From Agelas oroides (Eukaryota > Porifera > Demospongiae > Agelasida > Agelasidae), in the NCBI GenBank assembly GCA_949130485.1, contig OX422185.1, forward strand, positions 6,037,928-6,101,927: a stretch of DNA of 64,000 bases. Direction: 5' to 3'. Within the stretch, counting starts at the first letter, position 1. Each line of letters opens with the position of its first letter. The notes beneath the pieces were generated by a model. That model was not told where the DNA came from, made no database searches, and was given only the letters and a program-made list of their open reading frames with translations. This document shows positions 10,101 to 19,176 of this stretch, in pieces. The translations under genes and the position numbers were made by a program.

Positions 10101-10465
10101 ATCACATGACCAGTCAGCTATGCATGCATGTGTTGTGCATGTGCTCAATATAAGCCCTAGCCGATGAAGCTAATGGAGATGGTTTCCAAATCCAATAGCT
10201 CAGCAAGCGACAGTGATACTGAGCCTCTTCTCAAGAAGACGACGACGACAACAACAAAAATTCACCATTGAAAGCGAGTATAGCCTCACTTTGCTCTGAA
10301 TCACACAACCAGTCAGCTATGCGTGCATGCGTTGTGCATGCAGTTGGTATAGGCATAGATAATAGACCTATGCATGGTAAAGGCCTCAGCTGATGGAGAT
10401 AGTTTCCAGTTCCACAGCTCAGCAAGCAATGATGATTATGATGATGAGCCTCTTCTCAAGAAGCT
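10101..10465 (+). repeat. Diverged tandem duplication (about 200-220 bp unit)
   Basis: ATCACA..ACCAGTCAGCTATGC and GATGGAGAT.GTTTCCA..TCC...GCTCAGCAAGC...GAGCCTCTTCTCAAGAAG occur twice (10101-10240 and 10300-10465). The first copy has a 32-codon frame (10173-10268, followed by TGA) containing SASDSDTEPLLKK. The second copy is out of frame, so coding is doubtful. Confidence 0.6.
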
Positions 10466-11089
10466 CTGTCTTATTCTCTGTATGCCTCAGATTACACCAG
10501 AATGCACCTCAGAACACCTAAAACTAACAAAATTTCCTAGATGTCCCTAGAGCGAAGGGCTGCAGGGCAGCCCCTAAGAAGATAAAATAAAAGTTGTGTA
10601 CAATCCTGTAATTTGTGCCATTTTTGTCTTATCCAGGCTGGTTGTTCTTCTGAGGGGTAAAGAGCTGTCTTGTGTTGTGTAATGTGCAATATTGTACAGT
10701 GCAATCATTCAATGAACATGTTCATCTCATTATTCAATCAACTGTACTGCTTATCAGCAACCATCATTCATTCAATACCACAGAGTGCTACCCATTATTG
10801 AATTGCTGAAACCAGCTTTGCACACACCATGGAGATGTTCAGATTCACATCATTTTAATACAGCATGACATTGTAAGAGTAACAGCGGACCAAACAGAGC
10901 ATTTAATGCATGCGAGTGCATTGGGTTACATGTGCAGTACACGTTCAAATAATTTCGTGATTGATCAGAGTATCTTCTTTCATTCACTCAAAGTGGCTAC
11001 ATGTGGGTGTGTGGCCAAAGATCGAGACAAGTACACCATATGCAACATACAGCAACCAAAGGAAAACAGAGGAAAGTGAAATGGCTTAG

Positions 11090-11137
11090 CAGTCCCAGGA
11101 ATCAAACCTGGCTTGTACCACTGAACTACAACAACCA
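11090..11137 (-). repeat. tRNA-related (SINE-like) fragment
   Basis: Read on the minus strand it contains TAGTTCAGTGGTA (A-box-like) and GGTTTGATTCC (B-box-like, one mismatch from the usual GGTTCGANTCC). Only about 10 bases separate them, so the anticodon arm is gone. This is a decayed tRNA-derived repeat, not a tRNA gene. Confidence 0.5.
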
Positions 11138-11187
11138 GATAACCACCTCACAATCCTAACATCTAAGACCCCCTTTTTTTTTTCCAG

Positions 11188-11205
11188 TATGAGGCAAGAA
11201 TCTGA
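11188..11205 (+). CDS. Candidate terminal coding exon of the DAPP1-like gene
   Basis: A strong acceptor (CCCTTTTTTTTTTTCCAG, ending at 11187) is followed in phase 0 by Tyr-Glu-Ala-Arg-Ile-stop, which would close the frame left open at 9501. Vertebrate DAPP1 has a longer C-terminal tail, and no AATAAA follows closely. This is a splice-signal inference only. Confidence 0.3.
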   Translation, partial: YEARI

Positions 11206-13490
11206 CAGAGAAAAGCACTCAGCATGGTTTCTCTCCTAATTGAGAGAATTTTTCTGGTCAACCCCCAATGCCTTTTAAATTAATTCTAATGGCATAATAT
11301 ATACTGAGTGGCTGCTGGGTGTGCAACTAAGACATAATATACCATGCACCTGTGTAATACATTATAGAAGATCTTGGGTGCTGGTGGTTGTCCAGTTACC
11401 ATAGCTTAGTGGCACAGCACTGGCTGCTTAATCTTCAGTTGGGTACAAAGGTCATTCTTAGCTCGAGGTGATGGAACAACCCCCCAAACCTGGGGCACAA
11501 ACCTCTGTACCATCCCGCTACATACCCTTTACAAATACCCCATATCTCCCTGTCATGCACGGTGTGTGACAGGAAGACATGGGTATTGTGGAAGTCACAA
11601 AGAATTTTCCAAAGGCATTTAACACAATGAAAGAGGATTGTGTATGCCATTTGAGTGGATTGGGACAATCTTTACTAAGTGCCAACCCCTCAGAGAAGAT
11701 TCTGACGGCAAATCCCCCTCCTTTCTCCAACATCTGCGCCAGGTATGCAATGTGGGGTATACCATTGATAGGCACATAGCTAGGTGCAGTGTGAAAGCCA
11801 CATATGTCATTCATTATATCATCATTAAATTTGTACTAAATAGGACAGGACTTCCTCCGTCATACGTCATGCCCCTGCCATGCCCATTGTCCACTTAGAC
11901 ATTTTTCAGTTGTGAGCTGGAACAGGAACAACAGGAAGAAGGCCATACAATATAGTCTGTTATAGCCAGCATGACTTTCCAGCAAACGGAAAACTCTCAG
12001 AGAAAATGGAGTGAACTCAACCTCCACAACAAACTACCGTTTGCAGTACAGTTGAGACCTGACAGTGATGCCGGGAAGCAGAAAGACCCAGAGTTTGTCC
12101 AGAAATGTAGCATTGATCAAGGTGATTTTTGCCCAAATTTTGCCCCATGTGCCTCTCAATTGCCTCACTTGCCTAAATCCCTTGTCTCATAAAATTTTGG
12201 GAATCCCCTGCTTCTTCTCCTGTGCGACTTTCCCACAAGTGTTCCGTACCCAAATCTCAGCCTGTCTATATAGAACCTGTCCTAAGTGTAAGTTGCACCG
12301 GAAGTCACATGGCCAATTAGGGCGGCACCACACGGGATTGGGTGAAAAGACAGCCTCCCGAAATAAAACTGGCAGCGTGCTAGCGCCAAGCTAGCTACAT
12401 GTGTACAGCTCATGTAGAGGGGCGCTGTTGTCATAAGATTTTGGGGACCCCGGGTCCCCATTTTCCCAGTAAATTTAGGGACCCCATTGGGAAGATGGGC
12501 ATCCCCTGCTTCCTCTACCGCACGACTTTACCGCGGGTGTTCCCGTACCCAAATCTCAGCCTGTCTATATAGATAGGGGTCCCGACAAAAAATCCAAGAA
12601 CGAACAAACTTAACTCAAGTATGCTGAAATCCAAGAACCAAGTGACCTTGCTTGTCAACTACAGTTACAATAGTTTCTATGACTTTTGTTCTTCTGAAAA
12701 GAAATAAAGTGAACAGAGAGTTATGTGCCAAAATAATTATGGCCATTATGGGATTTTTGATTTTATATGGGGGATTATATATGAACATACCTTTAACAGA
12801 TATCCATGCGAGTGGTCCAGCTATTGTAATACTCTACCAATGGCAATTGCACTGGTGCTTGCTAAATTTACTTGTCAAAAGTCACTTCAAACTATCAATT
12901 ATTCTTCTATGGGAGAAATGTATTGCAACATAAAATAACAGCTAATATAGTCTCTTGACAGCTATAAACTTGAGTGGTCCAGGCATTTTTGCACAAGATA
13001 CATCAAGTGAAATGCATCAGTACCACTAGTTTCGTAGCGAAGCTTCAAAAGTCACTTGAACCGAACTGCGCCCAATTTTTACTTAACCCTTTCAAGTCCA
13101 AGACGAATTGACTGACAATAGCTATGCGGCGCCAACTTTTATAGTCCGGTTTTTATATATCTCAGATAGATACTTAGTTCTAGTATAACAGATTTGAAAT
13201 CGGAGCACCTTCGATTTTTTCGTTGGGAGCCCTAATATAGAACCTGTCCTACCAAAGTGGAAAAAAGCTCATCAATTAAAACTCTTAGCTCTTGTAGGCT
13301 GTAGTTATATAGCTATAGTACTTTTGTCAGTACTCCTCTCTCACTAAGACTCTTCTACCAAACTACAGAGAGGGATACTTAGGTCAGTCTTGTGGGCTGT
13401 AGGTATATTCAACTGATATTTATTACATAGCTAGTGCTTTGTAAGATTAGTACTTCTCTCTCACTATTATAGACTGTTCTGCCGAACTAC
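11206..13490. other. Non-coding, with diverged direct repeats
   Basis: 12200-12272 and 12500-12572 are direct copies (ATCCCCTGCTTC..CT, CGACTTT, CCGTACCCAAATCTCAGCC). Copies of CTCTCTCACTA..GACT.TTCT.CC appear at about 13340 and 13465. No exon with splice signals and a recognisable product was found; the frames here are AT-rich and unfamiliar. Confidence 0.45.
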
Positions 13491-13504
13491 GGTAGAGGGA
13501 TGCC

Positions 13505-13670
13505 CCATTTTCATTTTTCACAAAGGGATCCCCATATTCACAGGAAAATGGGGACTCAGGGTCCCCATTCTCCCGGTAATATGATGACCCTGGGTCCCCA
13601 TTTTCTCGAGAATGTGAGGACTGGGGCCCCACATTCTCAGGAATATGGGGATCCTTTTGTGAAAATGGTA
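13505..13670. repeat. GGGTCCCCATT palindromic minisatellite
   Basis: Units of about 30-33 bp (GGGGACTCAGGGTCCCCATT, TGACCCTGGGTCCCCATTTT and similar) are enclosed by inverted ends: TTCACAAAGGGATCCCCATA and TATGGGGATCCTTTTGTGAA. Related GGGTCCCCATTTTCCCAG sequence lies at about 12445. Confidence 0.6.
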
Positions 13671-14181
13671 ATCAGCATCTGAGTGCAGATTACAGAAATA
13701 TTGCATTCCCGCAGTATAGGAACTTGTTATTACCATATACATACAAGACTTAAAAAAACATTAAAAATGTAAAAAGATGTAGGGATGGCAGTATGCAAAC
13801 AAGGTTGGGATAATGCATGAAAGCAAAGGTCAACATATTGGCAAAGCCCCATCCCTACACCTTTTTCACACTGCAGTTAGACAGCGTGCTTGAGTTGAGA
13901 GCACCTATCCATGCAGTTATGCTGTGCATGAGTACTTGAGTTTACACACTGTCTATGACTAGTCTGCAGCCCACTCCAGCTCAGTGTCTAGGTTGTATCA
14001 GAAAGGGTGCCACTGTCACTACAACAGTGGCGGATTTAGGGGGGGGTAAGGGGGGTGCAAATGCACCCCCCTTTGGCAGCTAGTAATGTATTTTTGCGTA
14101 CATAACTGCACGATTCCATCAAATGATTATGCAGCAGTGGCATGCAGCAACAACAACCAGGCACAGTTACACACTCACGTA

Positions 14182-14592
14182 TCAGTTCCTTACTGATCTC
14201 CAGATAGTGATGTCAGAGTTTCCAAAAGTATGTAAATATTCTTCTACACAGGCCATTTCTCCACAATGTCTTAATGTATTCACATCAAATTTGATATAGA
14301 GGTTCTTTAGAGGCTTGGGTATATTTCCTTGCACAGCTTTGTTAAAAATATCTGCCTCGATCAAAACTACACACAATTTTTTGTCACATCTCGCTACTTT
14401 TCTGCAAATTGTTGAAGTATTAAGACATTTTGTGATGCTGCTCACAGTTACTTCAATATTCAACAAAGCACAACCAGTTCTGTATACTAGAGTAGTTGTC
14501 CAATGGGATGGTACAGGTTTTGATTGGAACCTTGCTCCAACTTCCCCGGAAATGCAACTATTTATGGCCACAAAATGCCGTTTTTTAAGCAT
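14182..14592 (-). CDS. Unrecognised 136-codon frame within a transposon
   Basis: The frame starts with ATG and carries a Cys-rich stretch (CRKVARCDKKLCVVLIEADI) and a mixed-composition C-terminus ending in TIWRSVRN. It is not low-complexity, unlike the satellite frames. No known domain was recognised, and no splice partner or promoter is evident. It lies in the left part of the 14025-16079 element and may be a remnant of its coding content or a chance frame. Confidence 0.2.
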   Translation of the reverse strand: MLKKRHFVAINSCISGEVGARFQSKPVPSHWTTTLVYRTGCALLNIEVTVSSITKCLNTSTICRKVARCDKKLCVVLIEADIFNKAVQGNIPKPLKNLYIKFDVNTLRHCGEMACVEEYLHTFGNSDITIWRSVRN

Positions 14593-15201
14593 TTATCAAG
14601 CCTAGTGCAAGGATTATACTAGATATCTAAAAGCCACAACCTTCATTGGACTGAATAGGTACAGACTATCCTTCACAGCGAGTTTCGTTCTGATCGGGCT
14701 TACAGCGGCTTCCGGAGAGGTAGTGACCGGAATATTGCGCTAAAATGACGTAGAAAAAATTTGGCAAACCGGTTACATTTCGAAGACCGTACCGCTTGCT
14801 GTATTCACCCAATCTCATTGATATGGGTACCGTTGGAATCGCCATTTTATGCTCTTTTCGAAAATAAAGGTTGTTGTTGTGATAAATGAATTTTGATCTT
14901 CACCCCGACATCGCTACTCCAGACGTTTGACTAGGCCTAGAGTTGCTTCGAGATATTCAGTTCGGCCCGAGGGGTCCGCCACGGCGCGCCTCGGCGTACG
15001 AGATTTCGAAATCCACTGGATTTCACGTGGATTTCGGATTTCAGAGTGGATTTCTGGATTTTCAGTTTGGATTTCTGGATTTCAGCCGACAGGTTTCTTC
15101 TTGTATGTTCTTGGATATTTTAGTTATAGTTCCCAGCTTAGCAAAAATTTTTAGTTAGTTGTAATTTTTTAAAACGGCCATACTAAAATGTATTTAGTTA
15201 A

Positions 15202-15870
15202 GGGTGGTCGGAACTAATTGGGGGCGCGCGCGCGGCCGGTTGCTAGGGGATTGTATCTCGGCAATAAAAAGGCTTATAAACGCACGGCCTGCTGCAACTT
15301 AGCGTCCGTGTGGACTACTAAACACACGTACAAGTTTATGAATCTACCTTGTCCACAAGCTGAACAGTGGAGCGGCTAAATTCAGACATATTTGTTGATA
15401 AAACTTCCGAACGGAGTAACTTACTGACTTGGAACATCGTCTACAGAGCTGTTATTACGAGAGGAATCCAATAACAGAACGCTTTTCATTGTAAGACAAA
15501 CGGAAACACGCGCTTCGCCGTTTTCACGGGCTAGCGGCGTATAATGCCTGGCTTTTCAGCGCGTATTTCACGAAAACGTTCTGTTATGGTCAAGTCCACT
15601 CCCCCAGGTTGTCGCAAAACAAACTAAAGTTCAATTCCAGTGAACGCAGGCCGAGTTTTACAGAGTTATGTAAACCGCACCAAGCTGCTCTTTGAGAAAG
15701 AACCGCCTCTTGTGTACAGTAATCCAGCCTCCTTGCTGCAATGTGAACGCAGGCACACCTGGGGCTTCCAGTAAGTGGATTGGGGTCATCAAAATAATTG
15801 CCCAGGTTGTTTTATGACAACAGCTTTTTGCATACTTTTGCATCCGCACGGTTGTTAGTTCCGACCACCC
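15202..15870. mobile_element. TTAA-flanked TIR element, third nesting level
   Basis: GGGTGGTCGGAACTAA (15202-15217) is mirrored by TTAGTTCCGACCACCC (15855-15870). TTAA flanks each end (15198-15201 and 15871-15874). TTAA duplication is characteristic of piggyBac and Kolobok superfamilies. The 669-bp body has no transposase frame, so it is non-autonomous. The left part is unusually GC-rich (GGGGGCGCGCGCGCGGCCGG). Confidence 0.8.
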
Positions 15871-16726
15871 TTAAAGGGTATAGTTAACTAAGACAACACT
15901 GTCCGACAGTGTACGAGATTTCTTTTGTGACAGACCCCTCGGTTCGGCCTAGCGCCTTCCAGCTATATTTTATTGCGTTCGCGTGACCGAAAGTGGGCGT
16001 GGCAACCCGAAAAATTTTCCGGCGCGCTTCGCGCGCCAGTGACTGAACCCCCCTTTCTAAATTTCTAGATCCGCCACTGTACAAGTAATGTAGTATGTGG
16101 GCAGTAAAACTACTTGGTAGCTATCTGATAGCTACGTACGAGGAAAAACATACCTATACAGACACAAATGCTGGATCATAAGGAGCTAGGAAGTGGCCTG
16201 GGAACGAGGCTACAGCCATGAACTGCCAGTAAAGGTTGGAGTAAACTTGTGGTACGTTTTAGGAAGACCCCCATGCACTGTCTAACTGCAGTGTGAAAAA
16301 GATGTAGGGATGGGGCTTTGCCAATATGTTGACCTTTGCTTTCATGCATTATCCCAACCTTGTTTGCATACTTTTTGGCATGCCATCCCTACATCTTTTT
16401 ACGTTTTTTAAGTCTTGTTTCTGTACTTTTTTGATGTTAATCTCAGTTACAGTTAGACCTAAGCCTAAGAAGAAAGTTTCAATTGTAACCACAACACCAG
16501 AACTTGAAACGGCGTTGACAGTAATACTAATAGTTACTTTGGTTCCCAGACCCTTCCTGTATGGGCGGGGCAAGAAAGGCGAGGGAAGGAAGGGTCTGGT
16601 GAATAACTCGACCCCAACGCGGATCCACGGCTGCATTCCTGCCGTCAGCGTTGATGAGGGAAAACGCGGATGTCAAGTAGGTGTGAGTCGTGAATAAATT
16701 TTGTGTGAATGTGTAGTGTGGACGGG

Positions 16727-17482
16727 GCATATGGAAAAGCAGGAAATGGAAATGAAATGGAAACTGGAAACTGGAAACGGAAACTGGAAACTGGAAACAG
16801 AAATGGAAACAGAATGAAAATGCAACCTTTTAGCTGTTTGTAGTCCTAGCAAGATTCAGGTACTGTTGGCTTTTGTTCCTAGGCATCCCAGAGCTTTCCC
16901 CACCTCCAGTTTTTGTTCGCTTGCTTTGCTAGTCTAGCCTCATTCCCAGGCCTTTGCTGCCCTGAGTATTTCTGTATCGGCAAATATTAGGGGTTGCAGT
17001 GGTTGGGACCAAGGCTATTATACCCAGGTGCTAAAAAAGATAGGTCCTGGGTATGAAGCCATCATTTGCTTTGCATACTGCAAGCAATCAATCTGGAAGT
17101 GGGGGAACAAGGCTGTGAGAGTAGGACCAGTACCAAGTAGGTTACTCTCATGGTCAGATTGCAACTATTCTTGTGCCCAGACCCTCTCACACGTGAACCA
17201 GACTAGATTGCAACATTTCTTGCCACATGAGCGCTAGTCAATCACACTAAATAAGTAATCACAAAGCACAGTACAAAGCACATGACTCATAAAGCCAGTC
17301 ATATAATCATTGCTAACTAGAATACAAGAGTAATGACAAAGCACGCCACTTGGAGTCTGTGAAGAAAACACTGCACCAGTGATTGGTGCGTCATTTGTCC
17401 CCATTTCTGTTTCCAATTTCCATTCCCAGTTTCCGTTTCCAGTTTCCATTTCATTTCCATTTCCAGCTTTTCCATATGCCCG
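16727..17482. mobile_element. Third-level nested element, about 10-bp TSD
   Basis: GCATATGGAAAAGC..GAAATGGAAATG is mirrored by CATTTCCATTTCCAGCTTTT followed by CCATATGC (near 17480). TGTGGACGGG is repeated at 16717-16726 and 17483-17492. The subterminal DNA is a (GGAAACTGGAAAC)-type simple repeat. Confidence 0.75.
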
Positions 17483-17818
17483 TGTGGACGGGTAGGTACA
17501 AAACCTGGACTCTGGACTCTGGACTGGACCATGGACTGGACTATGGACTGGATTATGGACTCGATTTTGGACTCGATTTTGGACTCGATAGTGTTCTAGT
17601 TCTGCTATTTAAGCATGTTTAATAAAGTCTATGAATGCTGGATTGCCCAATAAGCAGAGGATTGGCATAACAGTAGGAACAGATATTTGTGCAGCTTTCA
17701 GCAAGACTGGCTGGTTGGTTTAAGCCATGGCTCTGCTCGTACAGCCTCCCAGCTCAGCTGGTTGGCAAGGAGTTGCATTATAATGCCTAATGTAAGCTTT
17801 AGTGGGAAAGGAAAGAGA

Positions 17819-17888
17819 TCCAGCTGGGAGTCGAACCTGGGACCTTGTGAATACTCTAGTCAGATGCTCTTACCACTGAGCTACTGGA
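17819..17888 (-). repeat. tRNA-derived sequence (SINE-like or tRNA pseudogene)
   Basis: The minus strand reads TCCAGTAGCTCAGTGGTAAG (with A box) ... GGTTCGACTCC (B box) ... CAGCTGGA, about 70 nt in all. The acceptor ends pair (TCCAG/CTGGA), but the anticodon stem and T stem do not fold properly. It lies inside a nested transposon. Internal Pol III promoter boxes look intact. Confidence 0.6.
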
Positions 17889-18518
17889 CTCATGGCAGAG
17901 GAGTAGAAGCAAGCCTTGCAACAGCCAGACTGGAAGCCTCGGTGACTTCAGCTGTTGGGTACACTGCCTATAATTTGCAAATGGTGATGGGAATGTGAGC
18001 TTAGGGTAGACTGGCTGTACAATCACATTGCCTGAGCAGATACACTCACTACCCAACACCTCAGCCTTCTTGCTCTATCTTAATGCATTGTCTAGACTTT
18101 AAATGCTGACATATATACTGAAAACATCCATAGGAATCTGTATAATCACAACCTTTGGCACAAGACTGCAAGTAATCAAAAAGTGGACTGTTAGAAGGCC
18201 TGGAAATGTGAGGTTCGTAGATTCTGCTTTCCAATCTAAAATTAAGTCCAAAATCGAGTCCATAATCCAGTCGATGGTCCAGTCCATGGTCCAGTCCAGA
18301 GTCCAGAGTCCAGGTTTTGTACCTACCCAGTGTGGACACATGGCTTCACGTTCAAGTGTGGTACGATAAACTTGTAAGTATTCGTGGCTTCGCAACTGAC
18401 AATTATTAAACATTAATGAAATTCCATGGATCCGTGTTGGGGTCGAGTTATTCACCAGACCCTTCCTTCCCTCGCCCCGCCCATACAGGAAGGGTCTGGG
18501 AACCAAACTAACTAATAG

Positions 18519-19176
18519 AAGAAGTTCCAGGCATGTAATAATAACATGAATAATGTGTAATATAGCCAGCTAGAACCTGGTGAAGGGCCAACCTCTCTCC
18601 CTACCAAACTTTGTGAAACCAATTTCATGATTCAGTTGTCAATCACATGACGACTGACCAGCTGCAGCACAGAAAACTATCATACTGACAACTTACCATG
18701 CTAGCTTTACAGTTCACTAAAGCTGTGTAGCTGCAAGTAGGTAGCGCCTTACCTACGTGGTGTTCATAAGCCTTGCCCAATGCCGCGGGGGGAAAAGACC
18801 GTGCCAGCCATGCGTACGGGATGGCATAAGTTCACACCGTTTGAAACGGTCACGTCATAATTGCATCATTTTGAATGTGTGTCACACCCTCTGTGTACTT
18901 AGACGAATGGCAGAGTTTTGATAAAACAAAACGACGCCAGCAAGACTCCAGATTGAAAGAGACTCTATCCGTCAGGTGATTGTTAACAACAAAGAAGTGA
19001 ACAAGAAATCAGTAATGAGAATCATTTGCCACCGTTCTGTTGTCTCCAGTAGAAGTCACTGCTAGAAAAGCAAGTTCTTGGCCAACTGAAAACATTGCTA
19101 GTTACCAGGCCTTGTAGGAAATCACTGATACATTTAGTCCAATAATTGATTTCACAGAAGAGAGGTGACTCAATGA
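18519..19176. other. No gene seen
   Basis: Unique-looking sequence between the nested elements and the 21-bp array. No exon, RNA gene or inverted repeat could be supported. Confidence 0.4.

Larger units (their letters stand above)
9761..11187. other. No gene recognised
   Basis: Apart from the duplication at 10101-10465 and the tRNA-like fragment at 11090-11137, this stretch shows only short chance frames. If the 11188 exon is real, it is the last intron of the DAPP1-like gene. Confidence 0.4.
14025..16079. mobile_element. CAGTGGCGGAT-ended transposon, nested
   Basis: Left end CAGTGGCGGATTTAG and right end CTAGATCCGCCACTG are inverted, with TACAA on both sides (14020-14024 and 16080-16084). 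CAGTGGCGGAT ends are common among animal hAT-like MITEs, but the 5-bp duplication is short for hAT. A 136-codon frame on the minus strand (14592-14182) was not recognised and is not clearly a transposase. Confidence 0.6.
13743..16418. mobile_element. Outer inverted-repeat element of a nest (arms of about 145 bp)
   Basis: 13743-13891 and 16275-16418 are inverted copies, from ACAAGACTTAAAAAA through GATGTAGGGATGG and CAAAGGTCAACATATTGGC to CACACTGCAGTTAGACA. Each arm is itself a small foldback (GATGTAGGGATGG / CCATCCCTAC). No target-site duplication was identified. The element contains the 14025-16079 insertion. Confidence 0.65.
16724..18328. mobile_element. Second-level nested element, 9-bp TSD
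   Basis: The inverted ends are GGGTAGGTACAAAACCTGGA (left end, now split by the third-level insertion and resuming at about 17490) and TCCAGGTTTTGTACCTACCC (ending 18328). Both are followed inwards by GGACTCTGGACTGG-type short repeats. AGTGTGGAC lies at 16715-16723 and 18329-18337. It contains a tRNA-like fragment. Confidence 0.75.
16534..18510. mobile_element. 1977-bp TIR element (outer level of second nest), 8-bp TSD
   Basis: The ends TTTGGTTCCCAGACCCTTCC (left, from about 16538) and GGAAGGGTCTGGGAACCAAA (right, to about 18507) are inverted copies that continue for about 100 bp through GGTCTGGTGAATAACTCGAC and GGATCCA. ACTAATAG flanks both sides (16526-16533 and 18511-18518). The GTTCCCAG core recalls the TAGCC family. 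Confidence 0.8.

Noticed and set aside
13500-13682. Minisatellite frames at 13.5 kb as a repeat protein
   Set aside because: Both strands give similar Gly/Pro/His-rich frames from a palindromic 30-bp repeat, with no splice or domain support.
14025-16079. Transib/RSS-type element because of CAGTGG ends and 5-bp duplication
   Set aside because: Transib ends begin CACAATG/CACAGTG with GC-rich 5-bp targets. These ends begin CAGTGGCGGAT and the duplicated bases are TACAA, so assignment is not justified.
17819-17888. Functional tRNA gene
   Set aside because: A and B boxes are present, but the anticodon and T stems do not pair and it sits within a transposon.
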